A stretch of DNA of 64,000 bases, taken from positions 84,962,027-85,026,026 of the forward strand of contig CM059187.1 in the NCBI GenBank assembly GCA_030323885.1, read 5' to 3'. This DNA comes from Branchipolynoe longqiensis. Taxonomy: Eukaryota > Annelida > Polychaeta > Phyllodocida > Polynoidae. The translations under genes were made by a program, and so were the position numbers. Under the pieces are notes generated by a model that made no database searches, was not told where the DNA came from, and worked only from the letters and a program-made list of their open reading frames with translations. Positions 1-12,275 of the stretch are shown one piece after another. Each line of letters starts with the position of its first letter. Position 1 is the stretch's first letter.

Positions 1-757
1 TTTCCAGAAAAATACCAGTATTGACCATTAGGTTATACAGGTGAGTGAATTCATTTATAAGTGCAGTAATTGAAACCTTCATTAGGGCTGAGCTGATGTC
101 TTTAATGCCAGATGACTTATATATGCTGATGCAGCATTGACTTTTCTGAGGATTTCTCAGTCAAATCATATGTCTGATCATTGGTGGTGACCGTGTACGT
201 GTCCTGACTATCTACAGCCTGGTCAAACTTTCTGGCAAGATTCTCACCTACATCAATAAAGTAGTTGTTGATCTCTTCTGCCAGGAGGCTATCTAGTATT
301 TTCTCCCCATTGTCCTCATTACTAAGGTTGCTGATAATGGATTTTGCTTCCAGGTTAATTTCTTGCAGTTCATGCCAGAGTCTCTTAGGATTTTGCTTAT
401 ACTTATTTATCTGGTCTAAACAGTGCCTAGATTTGGCTTTTCGCACCTCGTTTCTGGCCTTTCTGACCATACATTCAGCTATAAATTGATCCCCAGGGTC
501 TCTTGTTATATCTGATTTCCGAATGAAATAATCTCTGTCCTGTTGTAATTCTAGGAGTTCATTGTTCAAATAACCAGCTGTTTTGTTTCTTATGTCAAGT
601 CTAACCAGGGGACAGTGTTTGTTTGCAGCATTGACAATCATTTCTTGTATCATGTCCCAGCATTTGTTTGGATCTTCCTCTGATAGTAGTTCTGCTGTAT
701 TGTTTTCCCTCAAAGTGGCTGCTAGATCATTGAAGTTACAATTCCTGTAGGTATGTC
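1..757 (-). mobile_element. LINE fragment (linker plus start of reverse transcriptase)
   Basis: The minus strand is open from 767 to 117 and reads like the segment between endonuclease and reverse transcriptase of jockey/CR1-type non-LTR retrotransposons: a basic stretch, then YKQNPKRLWHELQEI, then LLAEEINNYFIDVGENLA. A stop near 117 is followed in another frame by SSGIKDISSALMK and LINEFTHLYN, which fit the first conserved block of a non-LTR reverse transcriptase. The copy is thus frameshifted, 5' truncated near 757 and cut by the window edge. It joins directly to a SINE tail at 757. It is a dead relic; the clade is uncertain. Confidence 0.8.
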
Positions 758-795
758 CTAGCAACATCTAAGGTCATATCAGGGCGGGCCGCTTA
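755..795 (-). repeat. SINE 3'-end fragment
   Basis: The stretch contains GTCCTAGCAACATCTAAGG and GGTCATATCAGG, identical to the tail end of the tRNA-derived SINE family seen complete at 18838-19160. Only about 40 bp remain, abutting the truncated LINE. Confidence 0.65.
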
Positions 796-2815
796 ACATG
801 AGCGCCATCTACATATGAAGCGTTAAAGCGCAAAACCACAAATGTAATAAAGCTATGGAATATGGAAGCATTTAAGGAGGGTATATATAGATGGAAAGCA
901 GGATTCTCATGACAACAATAAAGGGAGATTTGGGGATGTGTTCATTTCACCTGTTATTGAGTCTCTCTGTACTGTACGCTGACGACACACAGCGACAGGT
1001 GCACAGGGATCCATCACACCTGTGTGCCATCCCACCCACCCTATCATATAGGCATATCATATTTACGCGTCAAGTGTCTGGTAGCCTCACTACAAGGACT
1101 TCATATAAACTCTTGTATGTCATGCAACAATCGATCTAAGTAACTCAAATTAATGCCAATACATACATGTGCCGGTTTTGTGTTGCTCAAGTATACTGGC
1201 ATTGAGTCAACCAGTCCTTGCCCTAAGCTAATAATGACGAGCATCAAAAAGGATGTTCCAACTGCAACAATTCTCGCTTCTCCCTACCTTCTTCTCTTAC
1301 CTCCCTAAGCTCACGACGTTCTCTCACTTGAAATAAATGCTCCTCATTTTCTTCTTTAAGTGTGTCTAAACTATGTGACATAAGCCTACTCCACGCATTC
1401 AATTTATCAGACTCAGCAGTGTATGTACCTAGTTCAATTTAACCCTCAAACCACAGTTCAAATTGTTCACGCAGTTAGTTGATCCTCTTTGTGGTGTGTT
1501 ATAAGCATTTTTAGGCTGCTGAGTTAAGCACGGTATAAATAAAGTATAGAATTGTATCCAACCAGAGAAATATGCCTGTAATGTAGGAGAAAAGTGAAAA
1601 GTCTCTCTCGCAGTGTATTACTATGCTCTCATTCACCTCAAGGCTGAAGTAAATTACCGAAAGTAGTCCGAATGGAAAACAATTTTACCTGCGACACGAG
1701 GCTTCAGACAAGGCACATTACAGTAATACCAATGTCAAAGACTAATGTTTCCTTAAGAATTGACACTTTTCGTCAGAAAAAGTCGTCCACAATGCAATTT
1801 AACTCAATTCATGCCTTGCAAAGCGATGAAAAGAATAGAGAATCTATAGAAGAAAAATAAGACTACCTACACACTAGAAAACTTACCAGTTGATGTCAAT
1901 AAGTCCTCTCAGATTTGTAATTAACACTATTTAGTATATGCTGCAGTCACTACCGTCGTATTATAATAACTACCAAAATGCAATATTGTCAATTTCAAAT
2001 AGAACTAATGTCGTACTCGCACTTTTAATTCAAAAACACTACTAGTCCACAGTATTATCTATAATATCGTATAAACTACTAGTCCATAGCGTTATAATTA
2101 ACTAGCGCTGTTAAAATAACTTCTAGTCAACTGTCATATTAAATATAGTATATAAAGTTCTAGTCACAATGCTATTGTACACAGTCTAATAATATGTTTT
2201 ATCAGAATATTTTACAAGGATATCGATATGCAGCAGTTTTGTAAATATCTTTGTTAAGTCGGCTGCGGATCTCCCCAATGAAAAGTGGGAGCTCTGTATA
2301 AGCAGCCATCTCGTCCGGATAAGGAAGCATTCCCTTAAAGAACAAAGCAATTTCCCATCTCAGGAGAGCTAAGAACTATCCGTCGACTGGAAATCCCTAC
2401 GATGGGGATGTATCTGAGATATGGTGCGGAATATCTACTGTGAAATTATTTAAGGCACTGCCAAGACCTATTGCGCAAATGTGCGAAGCACAATTTATCA
2501 AATATATTATCTAATCAGATATCAAAAATAAGCGCTAATGAAAGTACACTGCATAACTATATTCAACTCGGAACCTGACTTTCGACTTATTAAGTTAGGA
2601 TTCTTGAAATTTTGAAATCTGTGTTGTTCTTCTTTGCACTGACCTGCAGAGTAATCTTGGGACATGGCCATCCTTTGGAGTTTCTACGTGTTCTCTAACT
2701 GAGCGGTGATGTTCCTTTTCAAAAGGAGTTCATTTGAGAGTTTATTAGACTGCAAGTGCAGAAACCTCCGGCCCGCCTAATTACGATTAGCGGAGCGAGT
2801 CTGTTTCCGGAGGGT
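796..2815. other. Unannotated AT-rich DNA
   Basis: No convincing coding sequence or recognisable repeat was found. A weak, diverged tandem pattern built on ACTAGTCCA and TCTAGTCA occurs at about 2035-2175. The short open frames at 891-1139 and 1672-1860 show no domain and are probably chance. Confidence 0.4.
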
Positions 2816-2819
2816 GAGA

Positions 2820-3173
2820 AAATGAACGAGTGGGATGTGTGGATGGGGTAGAGGTGGGTGGTGGTGGGGGGGAGGGGTATGGGGATGAGGGAGGGGGTAG
2901 ATATGGGTGGTGAGTAGTGGGTGGGGGATAAGGGGAAGGTGGTGGACATGACGTAGGCTGTGGGTATGGAGGTGCGCGGTGGGTAGCGATGGGGTGTGCG
3001 GATGGAGGTAGAGTTGGTGGGGGTGAGGGAATGGATCAGGACATAACGTGGTGTGTGGGGATGGAGGTAGAGTGGGTGGGGGTGAGGCAATGGATCAGGA
3101 CATGACGTGGTGTGTGGGGATGGAGGTAGAGTGGGTGGGGGTGAGGCAATGGATCAGGACATGACGTGCAGTG
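2820..3173. repeat. G/T-rich low-complexity DNA grading into a 59-bp tandem repeat
   Basis: After a G-rich tract, the unit that includes GGACATGACGTGGTGTGTGG and GGGTGAGGCAATGGATCA repeats about three times between 2990 and 3173. It shares GTGTGGGGATGGAGGT with the following 60-bp array, so the two arrays probably have a common origin. Confidence 0.75.
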
Positions 3174-4640
3174 TGGGATGGAGATGGGATGGGTGGAGAT
3201 GAGAGAATGGTGGAAAAGAAGGCCCGGAGTGTGGCGATGGAGATGGGATGGGTGGAGGTGAGAGAATGGTGGAAAAGAAGGCCCATAATGTGGGGACGGA
3301 GGTGTGGGTGGGTGGAGATTATGGAATGGTGGAAAAGAAGGCCCGGAGTCTGGGGATGTAGGTGTGGTTGGGTGGAGATTATGGAATGGTGGACAAGAAG
3401 GCCCGGAGTGTGGGGACGGAGGTGTGGGTGGATGGAGATGATGGAATGGTGGAAAAGAAGGGCCGGATTCTGGGGATGGAGGTGTGGGTGGGTGGAGATT
3501 ATGGAATGGTGGACAAGAAGGCCCGGAGTGTGGGGATGGCGGTGTGGGTGGGTGGAGATTATGGAATGGTGGACAAGAAGGCCCAGAGTGTGGGGACGGA
3601 GGTGTGGGTGGGTGGAGATTATGGAATGGTGGAAAAGAAGGCCCGGAGTATGGGGATGGAGGTGTCGGTGGGTGGAGATTATGGAATGGTGGACAAGAAG
3701 GCCCGGAGTGTGGGGATGGCGGTGTTGGTGGGTGGAGATTATGGAATGGTGGACAAGAAGGCCCGGAGTGTGGGGATGGAGGTGTGGGTGGGTGGAGATG
3801 ATGGAATGGTGGAAAAGAAGGCCCGGAGTGTGGGGATGGAGATGGGATGGGTGGAGATGAGGGAATGGTAGAAAAGAAGGCCCGGAGTGTGGGGATGGAG
3901 GTGTGGGTGGGTGGAGATGAGGGAATGGTGGAAAAGAAGTCCCGGAGTGTGGGGATGGAGATGGGATGGGTGGAGATGAGGGAATGGTGGAAAAGAAGGC
4001 CCGGAATGTGGGGATGGAGGTGTGGGTGGGTGGAGATTAGGGAATGGTGGAAAAGAAGGCCCGGAGTGTGGGGTTGGAGGTGTGGGTCGGTGGAGATGAG
4101 GGAATGGTGGAAAAGAAGGCCGGGAGTGTGCGGATGGAAGTGTGGGTGGATGGATATGATGGCATGGTGGAAAAGAAGGCCCGGAGTGTGGGGATGGAGG
4201 TGTGGGTGGGTGGAGATGAGGGAATGGTGGAAAAGAAGTCCCGGAATGTGCCGATGGAGATGGGATGGGTGGAGATGAGGGAATGGTGGAAAAGAAGGCC
4301 CGGAATGTGGGGACGGAGGTGTGGGTGGGTGGAGAGTAGGGAATGGTGGAAAAGAAGGCCCGGAGTGTGGGGATGGAGGTGTGGGTGGGTGGAGATTAGG
4401 GAATGGTGGAAAAGAAGGCCCGGAGTGTGGGGATGGAGGTGTGGGTGGCTGGAGATGAGGGAATGGTGGAAAAGAAGTCCCGGAGTGTGGGGATGGAGGT
4501 GTGGGTGGGTGGAGATGAGGGAATGGTGGAAAAGAAGTCCTGGAGTGTGGGGATGGAGGTGTGGGTGGGTGGAGATGAGGGAATGGTGGAAAAGAAGGCC
4601 CGGAGTGTGGGGATGAGGGAATGGTGGAGGATATGACGTG
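3174..4640. repeat. 60-bp minisatellite, about 24 units
   Basis: The core is GGAATGGTGGAAAAGAAGGC, followed by CCGGAGTGTGGGGATGGAGG and TGTGGGTGGGTGGAGAT. Two unit types alternate: a common one with GGTGTGGGTGGGTGG, and a slightly shorter one with GATGGGATGGGTGG (near 3180, 3240, 3840, 3960 and 4260). Units before about 3840 mostly carry GATTATGG and often GACAAGAAG; later ones carry GATGAGGG and AAAAGAAG, so the array grew as separate blocks. Because 60 is a multiple of 3, long frames stay open in several frames on both strands; these are not genes. Confidence 0.95.
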
Positions 4641-5379
4641 GCGTGTAGGGGTGGATGTGGGTGGAGATAAGTGAATGTGTGTAGGGAGGAGCGGAGTGCT
4701 GTTTCAGGGTTGGATGTCTGTGTGTGTGGGTGAGCGGGAGTAGGGAGCCCTAGAATCACCATTAACTGAAACCGTCTAATTAGCGCCAGCTGGAGGTTTG
4801 TTCGCTAATTTCCAGCAAGCGACCAGAGGCGCTCCATGCACCCTTCTCTGGAATGGACTCGAGGCGTGGTATCATCCAATAAGAATCAAGTAAAGCAGCG
4901 AAGGCTTTCAAATGTGTGTTCTTAACTAAACCGGTTTTATTTTGCACCCTTTCCACCTTCCCCGTTTTCCCTCCCCCTTCCGCTCATCCTCGACGCCGTT
5001 CGTGTTAAAGTGCAGATGCACTCGAGTCGTGTTGCAGATCAATGTAGTCAGGAATGGCCAGTAAACGTGTTTGTTTATGAGATCCTTCACTTGTGCGTCA
5101 AAAGAGACCAGGTGATGACAGGTTCTCAGTAAGAATCGTGTCTTTCCAAGTATATTTCATGCTCTGTCACATGGGTCTGTCCAGGCAGAGGCTCTTTATC
5201 GCCGATTCAGGAATAATTAGGAAACATTATCAGGGAATTAAGCTACTACGAGTGCCACATTAGCAGACTAGATTCCATGAATTCACACTCTTCATACTGT
5301 ACTTTCTAGTAATGTTTACCTTATTTTGTTTATACCTGAATGATTGTGTGGAAAGCACAACATCATAAGAAGAAACCCC
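4641..5379. other. Unannotated spacer
   Basis: The remnant of the minisatellite edge is followed by unique-looking DNA. No coding sequence or known repeat was recognised. Confidence 0.4.
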
Positions 5380-5668
5380 CGGGTTTGAATACTGATCGAG
5401 TCAAACCAATGACTTAAACATGTATATTTATTGCTCGCTAGCCAAGCGATTGGCATTATTAGGATAGGGCATGGACTGGTTGGGTCAGCATCAGGATAAT
5501 GTAGCTGAGTGGGACATATGTCATAGTTCTGGTGGCCTGGTCTCCCAGTGGGGTGGCACTATACCGTCCCCCTGACCGTGCACTGTCACAAGTCGGTACC
5601 CATCCTGAAATGACCTTAGATGTTGCCACGATGTAAAACTCCAACAACCTACCAATCATAGGAAGAAT
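5380..5668 (+). repeat. tRNA-derived SINE, plus orientation
   Basis: A degenerate B box (GGGTTTGAATACTG) is followed by GAGTCAAACCAATGACTT, the conserved body (GCATTATTAGGATAGGGCA, then GGTCTCCCAGTGGGG) and the tail (GTAAAACTCCAACAACC). It belongs to the same family as 18838-19160 and 52590-52910. The 5' tRNA-like part before the B box is missing or decayed. Confidence 0.85.
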
Positions 5669-5886
5669 AGATTAGCAACAGCAAATCACATGCGTTCCCT
5701 GGTACAAATGATGATCTCCGTATACTACTTAGTCCGGCGGGCATCTTGCGTTTTGTGCCTCTCCTACATCGCCTTACCTGCGTGGCTATTTCCGGTGTCT
5801 ACACTTCGGCAATGGCTTTGCACCGGGCGTCCATTCTACTCAAGACACCGCCAACCCGATGCTACTTACATAGACTCAATGACTTA

Positions 5887-6466
5887 AGGCCCAGTCACAT
5901 ACACGCTAGTGAACGTAGTTGAACGTAGAGCGATGTACCGGCATCCATTCTTCTCCGTGATGATAATGTGATAATAACGTCTGTGGGCCATGAGTTCCGA
6001 TTTAAGCTTTGGACATGTTCAAACGAGCACTCCATTTGAGGCAGACATAGCCTCCATGATGATAACGTACTCTACTGTACTCTAGCATACGCTAGCATAC
6101 TCTAGTGTACTTCTTAATGTACTGTAGCATTCTCTAGCATACTCTAGCATACCCTAGATTACTTTGACCCACACAAAACCTGCACTGTCCTGCCATGGAC
6201 ACATAGCCATTAGTGGACAAACTTGAACGTAGTTGAACGTAGTGGAGGGTAACTACATTCAACATAGTTGAATGTAGTTGAATGTAGTTGGACATAAAGG
6301 GATCCATACCCTAATGTACCGTTATCCACACTGTAACGTATCTATCCATACCATTAGGTGGGTCATCAACCAAAACCTGCCATACCTTAACGTATTTGAA
6401 CATAGTGACAGCACGTTTCACCCATGTTATTCTAACTACGTTCACTAACATGTATGTGACCGGGGT
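5887..6466. mobile_element. TWA-target MITE, GAACGTAGTT family
   Basis: The left end is AGGCCCAGTCACATAC and the right end, reverse complemented, is ACCCCGGTCACATACAT; both lead into TTAGTGAACGTAGTT-like words. Flanking trinucleotides are TTA at 5884-5886 and TTA at 6467-6469. The interior is built from repeated short words (GTTGAACGTA, ACTCTAGCATAC) in both orientations. There is no coding capacity. A 3-bp TWA duplication is characteristic of PIF/Harbinger transposons, so a non-autonomous Harbinger-type element is likely. A second copy of the same family begins near 63808. Confidence 0.75.
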
Positions 6467-6644
6467 TTAAGAGTTGTTTCCTACGTGTGTTGGGGGAGCA
6501 CCCCCCCCCCCTTGATTTCCGTTGGTATATTATACACCCGGCGTTCAAAGATTGGCTGCCTAACTTTAACAGTCTCAGGTTCCACTGTTTACCAATAATT
6601 CCTCGGACATGTAGCATTGTATGTTTGTTTGTAGTTGTTTTGCA

Positions 6645-7118
6645 TCCTAGCAACATCTAAGGTCATATGAGGACGGGTACGGACTTGTTACAGCGCTCAC
6701 CCAGGGCGACTTTCTAGTGCTGCCCCACTGGAAGACCAGGTTGTGAGCACCGTGATCTGATATTCCACTTTTGTGTCTTTCTTTTTGTTGACACGGTATT
6801 TATTCTGCCCATATTGTGTAAACTCCCATGAGGGTGCTTGTTTTCAAGGCTGGACAGCTGTGAGGAATGTAAAGGTGTATAGCCCGGGTTCCGGTTCCGG
6901 GTTGGTATCCGGGACGTCCACCAGCATTTATTTAAGCACTTAGTCACATTATCCTGACACTGACCTAACCAGTCCTTGCTCTTAATGCTGAGGCCCAACC
7001 TATGAAGTGACAAGGTTGAATTGTATAAGTCATCGCTTTGACCTGCTTAGACCGGAAATTGAACTACCGATCTCCTGCACAGGAGGCCGGCGCTCTACCG
7101 CTTCGGCCACCGAGTCCA
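6645..7118 (-). repeat. tRNA-derived SINE, minus orientation, interrupted
   Basis: On the minus strand it starts with a tRNA-like head (GTGGCCGAAGCGGTAGAGCG as A box, GGTAGTTCAATTTCC as B box) and ends near 6645 with the common tail. A 166-bp insertion at 6771-6936, flanked by CACTT on both sides, splits the body. The head differs somewhat from other copies, suggesting a subfamily. Confidence 0.8.
6771..6936. mobile_element. 166-bp insertion in a SINE with a CACTT duplication
   Basis: CACTT occurs at 6766-6770 and again at 6937-6941, and removing the insert restores a normal SINE body. The insert is non-coding, has no obvious terminal inverted repeats and contains CCGGGTTCCGGTTCCGGG. Its class is unknown. 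Confidence 0.55.
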
Positions 7119-8284
7119 GTAAAGCTTCATAATTCAATGGTTCTAACTGTCTACTTTATTTGTGTGATGTATACCCCACTCTAAGAGTATAAATGCTAGG
7201 GGAACATATACTTATTATCACTGTTCTTCCATAGGCGCTGTGGTGTAGTGCCCCCCCCCCCCCCACCAGCTGTCTGGATAATGTATTTGAGCGCCCCTCG
7301 CGCCGCATACACTGCAGAAATATCAGATCGATCATTATTGTATATCTGACATTAGATTGAAGTGACTTTACTTCAGCTTGAAGTAACTATTATTATCAGT
7401 GGCTAACTTTGGTGATATGTGTAGTGGAAATATATCAAGTTAATTGTAGTATGCGCATGGACATCCTGACACTGTATACTTTAAGCACTAAGAGCTTCAA
7501 TTAAATTAGACTTAGCATGCTTCAATTAAATTAGAGATATCATGACGTCATGTGCAGCAACACATACTTGATACATGCACCTGTATCTAAGCTGGCCACG
7601 TAAAATTCAATCCTCCTAATTGTTTTGACTTTTGACAAATTTATTTTTGCTCTCCCATCCCCTCAGTGATATCTGTTAGGAGGTAAAAGGATGAGATTCA
7701 ATTCATGCGATATTTGGAAGGACTTGGATCACTGCTATGGATTAGTGTTCTAATGCGATCTATCAATTTAATTTGTGTGAAAGTCAGAACACGTTTCTTC
7801 TTTTTTTGTCGGGGTTAGGGTAAATTATATTTTATTCTGCGAATAGAGTGAGTCGTTTCCAGTATGAGGACTCTGGTCTGTTAGGGATCTCTCGATATTA
7901 CTAGGCGGTCCACTACCTGCTTGAACTAATGAACTACTTACATACGTATGATGCAGCATTATGAACCTTGTCAGTGTTGAGACACTCTCTCTGCCCATGT
8001 GCCTGATCAGTCCCCCTATTTGCCTATACTACTTACACACCACACTGGCTAATGCATCTGTATGTACTTTGTGATTGACAGTGATAGCCACATATATACA
8101 GTCCTGGATGCATTGCGCCGATGCAACTTCCCTGCAAAATAGGCTTCATCTAGAGTACTATTATCTCCTTCTTTTGTGTGTGGTTAATATGTATATTCTG
8201 CTGAATAGGTCTTTTGGCCCTATTTTTCAATTCATGATTATTTACAGGAAAAAAGGTATGTAGAATAAGGTATACAATAACCGT
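7119..8284. other. Unannotated AT-rich DNA
   Basis: A C14-class homopolymer lies at about 7251-7264. No coding sequence or repeat family was recognised otherwise. Confidence 0.4.
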
Positions 8285-8510
8285 TGAAGACATACGTTGA
8301 AGCATCTAACGCAATGATATTTGGTAAGCCACAGGTTCCATAGCAATATGGCAAAAGTAGTCTCAAATGACTATATCAATACCTGTTGAATACACAATTT
8401 GCAGCATATAACACACTGACATTCTGTAAGCCACAAGATCCATAGCGATATGGAAATAGTAGTGTCATATCACCAGATCAATGTAAATATGTACATGCTA
8501 TATAGAATGT
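8285..8510. repeat. Two diverged tandem copies of a ~110-bp unit
   Basis: GGTAAGCCACAGGTTCCATAG near 8320 and GTAAGCCACAAGATCCATAG near 8430 lie in similar surroundings (CAATATGG and CGATATGG). This is an old local duplication with no coding content. Confidence 0.5.
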
Positions 8511-8910
8511 AAGCAGAAGTTATCTTCTGTATTGATTTGGTAAACCTATAGTAAGTTTTTATGTAGGGGCTGGTCAGTTGGAATTAGACAAGCATGTCAA
8601 TGCATACATGTCAATTTGCTAGAAATATTCTAGTGTTACCCTTTTGTGGTTAGTTATGTGAGTTGGTTATCTGCATTTTGTTGTATTACGGTTGATACAT
8701 AACTCACAGCATTATTAATTCTGCTAATGGGTGATGTTGATAGTAAGACAATGGACCAGATGTGGCCAGTCAAGTAGTGGGACCAATCCCAATGTATTTC
8801 GGACTTAAATATTACATTTGTCTGTTGAGTGTCTCTGTCATTGTGTACAATTTCCCGATATTTAGACATTGGAGGATGGTGTGAACTAGTCTATAGTAAT
8901 TACAATTGTA

Positions 8911-9235
8911 TATAAAAAGGTAAATGGTATATAAAGCCAGAGGCATTAAGGTATTATGTGGTGGTGGTGATCCTTTGCTGAGTTAATATAAACATTATGT
9001 AGTTATAGATAGTGTGAGAGGGGTGCTACTTTTCGTGTAACAGAGCCTTGGGAGCTCTGCTCACATAACCCCTCCCTCCTGAGTGTTATTTACAGATCAC
9101 TGCACACGCAGGCACAACAGGGCACTGTAGCCATAAACAACCAAGGCTTGGATACAGGCAGGTTGGATGTTCATTGGTTGGTTGGAGAATGCCTAGTGCT
9201 GATTGGAGGAGCTGATCAGGTGTGACAGCCATCTT
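8911..9235 (+). repeat. Interspersed repeat R1, copy 1 (possible LTR)
   Basis: GGTAAATGGTATATA near 8919, GATAGTGTGAGAGGGG, GGAGCTCTGCTCACATAACC and CTGATCAGGTGTG line up in order with 44262-44585. The second copy is followed by an AATAAA signal, which would fit a solo LTR, but no TG...CA ends or target duplication could be fixed. Confidence 0.55.
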
Positions 9236-9264
9236 GAATACTGATGAGAGAGCTGCTATTCACA

Positions 9265-10085
9265 TATGACAGTGCACTGGTTGCCCTTCTGCTGAAGACA
9301 TCCAGAAAATAGTGGACGCTTTCTCCGATGCATCAAAGAAGTTTGGCCTGAAGATTAACCTCAAGAAGACAGAGGTGCTGTACCAACCCAACTCTACAAG
9401 AACCCGAGAGGAGGATATCATGGTTGACGGAAACAAGCTGAACTCTGTTCCAGAATTAACCTACCTCGGAAGCACTATATCAAGTGATGGACACATTGAT
9501 GTTGAAATATAGAGGAGGATGGCAAAGGCTAGTGCATCTTTCAGCCGACTATGCCAGAGACTCTGGAACAACCACCATGTGTCCATGCGAGTCAAAGGCA
9601 AGATCTACCATGCAATCATGCTATCCACCCTACTATACGGAACCGAGGCATGGACAGTGTACAGACAACAGGTGAAAAAGCTGCACGCCTTCATGATGCA
9701 ACATCTGCGTTCAATCATGAGGCTAACCTGGAAGGACTAAGTGACAAATAAGGAAATACTCGAATGGACGGGGCTGCCCTCTAGGGAAGATCTTCTGATC
9801 AAAAGATTCTCCGGTGGACTGGACACCTCATGACAATGTCATCAGATATGCTACCAAAGCAGATCCTCTATTCTCAACTGTCTTCGGGTTACAGAAAGCG
9901 AGGGAGCCCTCGTCTCCGGTTCAAGGAAACCATCAAGAGAAATGTGAAGCTGAGAGACATTAAGACCGGCTCATGGACATCACTCTCACAGCAGAGAGCT
10001 TAATGGAGAGTGGCAGTCAAGTAATGAAAGCAGTCTTTGTCGCATCCTGACCGACAGCATGATGGTGATGATGATGATGATGTAA
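9265..10085 (+). mobile_element. 3' part of a LINE (reverse transcriptase C-terminus and 3' end)
   Basis: The frames read through SAEDIQKIVDAFSDASKKFG, LKINLKKTEVLYQP and ELTYLGSTISSDGHID, then in another frame KIYHAIMLSTLLYGTEAWT, all typical of the palm/thumb end of non-LTR reverse transcriptases. The catalytic Y-x-D-D box just upstream (about 9270) reads only Y-D-S. Stops and frameshifts follow at about 9512, 9740 and 9790. The element ends in a (GAT)n tail at 10062-10082. Two other copies of this 3' end lie at 37026-37165 (minus) and 59631-59742 (plus). The copy is inactive. Confidence 0.85.
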
Positions 10086-10089
10086 TGTG

Positions 10090-10550
10090 CCCTGGTCTAT
10101 GTCACTACAGACAGTCATTTACAACAACCCAATTCATACCGATGAATGTTCACAGAATGTCTGCATCTGAATTGGTATTAATGTCTGAACAGTTTACAAA
10201 TAAAATCTACTACATATATAGGATAGGTTTACGACAAGTGGTAAACAATACTCAGCACTCCAAATCTCGATCAACTTGAGCATATCTCCAAACTGTGTAT
10301 TGGGTGGCGGGAAGAGCAGAGCCCCCGTCGGGATACTCCTGGAAGTGCACTCATCTGCATTCTTAATGCTGTGAATCACGCAAAGGCTCACCTGGATGCT
10401 CCCACCCACCCAAGTGTCTGGATTTTGACCACTCACTTATCAACTCCTAACCTCCCATGTGGTGTTGACATCCCTCAATATCATTGTATTTTATGTGCAT
10501 TAAATTACCTGAAACACCTGTATTGTGAGTTTTCATTTTCTATCCTAATC
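10090..10550. other. Unannotated spacer
   Basis: No supported coding sequence or known repeat. The short frames here lack recognisable domains. Confidence 0.35.
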
Positions 10551-10554
10551 ATCT

Positions 10555-10622
10555 AGCAGGCCACCAGGATATGACATCAGATGTTGCCCGGACGGCAAAC
10601 TCCAACAAGTAACCAACACCTA
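10555..10622 (+). repeat. SINE 3'-end fragment
   Basis: GATATGACATCAGATGTTGC and GGACGGCAAACTCCAACAAG match the tail of the tRNA-derived SINE; the rest of the element is missing. Confidence 0.65.
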
Positions 10623-11094
10623 GCAGACCATAGCAAAACACATAATGCCACAGGTAAGCACCATTGAACATAACTGACACAAATTGACAACACAATATAA
10701 TTTTATAAAATTTTATTGATATCGGTAAATGTATATATACATATATGTATTTAATATATATTTTTCTCATATACTTACAGATAATTGGTACAAATTGAAA
10801 CAATCTTAACAATGGCAAATTTACCTAGGTACTCCTATTATCGGTGTTTGCAACACAAGAACTTCTCAACAAGTTCACAGGGATATGTAAGGTTGGACGC
10901 GACAGGCCGCACTGCGTCCAGAGATGCCGCTCTCTTTCCACTTCCGGTTCGTTGCTTGTTCGTTTGTCCCCGCAACAACAGGAAGGTGTGGATGGTCTGG
11001 TTGTAGGCCGCGATGGTTTTGAGTCTGTACGACTTGCTCTCTTGGCGACAAGGTTCAAGAGGCATGACCTGCAGTTATATATGCAGAAAGCGCT

Positions 11095-11575
11095 AACAAT
11101 GCAACGGTCAATCCCTTCCCCTTCCCCTGCCCCCTCTCCACACCCCTACCCTCTCACCTACACACACACCCTCTCTCCATCCTTACCCTCCCACACTCAC
11201 ACCCCGTCCCCGTCCCCACCCTTTCCCCACACCTACAGTCCCGCCTATACACACCCACCCCTCTTCCACCCCTTCCCCAACCCTACCCTCTCACAGAGGG
11301 TAGGGTTGGGGAAGGGGTGCTCCCTTCCCCACGCTCTTCCCACTCCTACACTCCCACCTACACACCCATCCACCCCTTCCCAAACCTCTCCCCAATCCTA
11401 CCCTCCCCCACCCACATCCGTCCGCCAGCCCTTCCACACACCCTCCCCCCCCCACACACATACACCCCTCACCCAGCCAGTCACCCAGCCAGTCCGCCAG
11501 CCCTACCCACACACACCACCCTGCCCTCCACCTCCCTGCTACCCACCAACTCCCGTCGCCCCACCTGGTGTGTAG
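11095..11575. repeat. C-rich low-complexity tract
   Basis: Long runs of CCCT, CACACCC and ACCC words, including a local inverted repeat around 11270-11335 (CCCAACCCTACCCTCT against AGAGGGTAGGGTTGGGG). Open frames on both strands here are compositional. Confidence 0.85.
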
Positions 11576-12104
11576 TACTAGCAGTACTAGTAAAGACTCA
11601 GCCCGGGTACTTGGCATTCCGGCGGCAGAAGCAAGAGTTGGTCCTTTGTCAAGATCACGGGGTGAAAATGACATTCTGGGTCGATGGTATCGATTTGCCC
11701 CCTGCGCGCTTGGGGGATAAAAGCAGGCACCGTGAGCCCGGCATGTATAATATGTGCACCCGGGGCAGGCGGGCGGGTGCAGGGGCGTTTCGCCACCCGG
11801 CATGCCCTCCTCTCTCACCACGCTCGGCCCTGTAATTACCACGCTATCACCATGGCTCACCTTTCACCCTGCCCCCACCTTTCACCTTTCACCCTTCACC
11901 CTTTAACCGCCAGGCGGGCAGCTAGAATGATGGATACCATGCATGCACCATTAAGAATTTCGATGTGCGGGATATAAACTAGTCAGAAGACATGTGGAAA
12001 ACAAACAAGATTGCATCAGACTATTTTGTCAATGCCGGATCAGATTTGTAGAACTGCGTAGTGCATCTCACCAGACAGGAGGCACTAGGAACACACTTTC
12101 GGAA

Positions 12105-12275
12105 TTTAATCAATATGTATATATTGATATTGATATATATTGACATCAAATATATCGGTATATATGGCTATTTATATACTTATATCAATATGCATATATA
12201 TATATATATAAATATGTATATGTATAAATATATATATATATATCATTATACATATATATATTTATATTGATATCA
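12105..12275. repeat. (TA)n-rich microsatellite
   Basis: Alternating TATATA with scattered C/G. Several similar tracts lie elsewhere in the window. Confidence 0.9.

Noticed and set aside
3171..4762. Several long frames on both strands (Trp/Gly/Arg-rich and His/Pro-rich)
   Set aside because: They are translations of the 60-bp minisatellite in different frames; no start context, domain or codon bias supports a gene.
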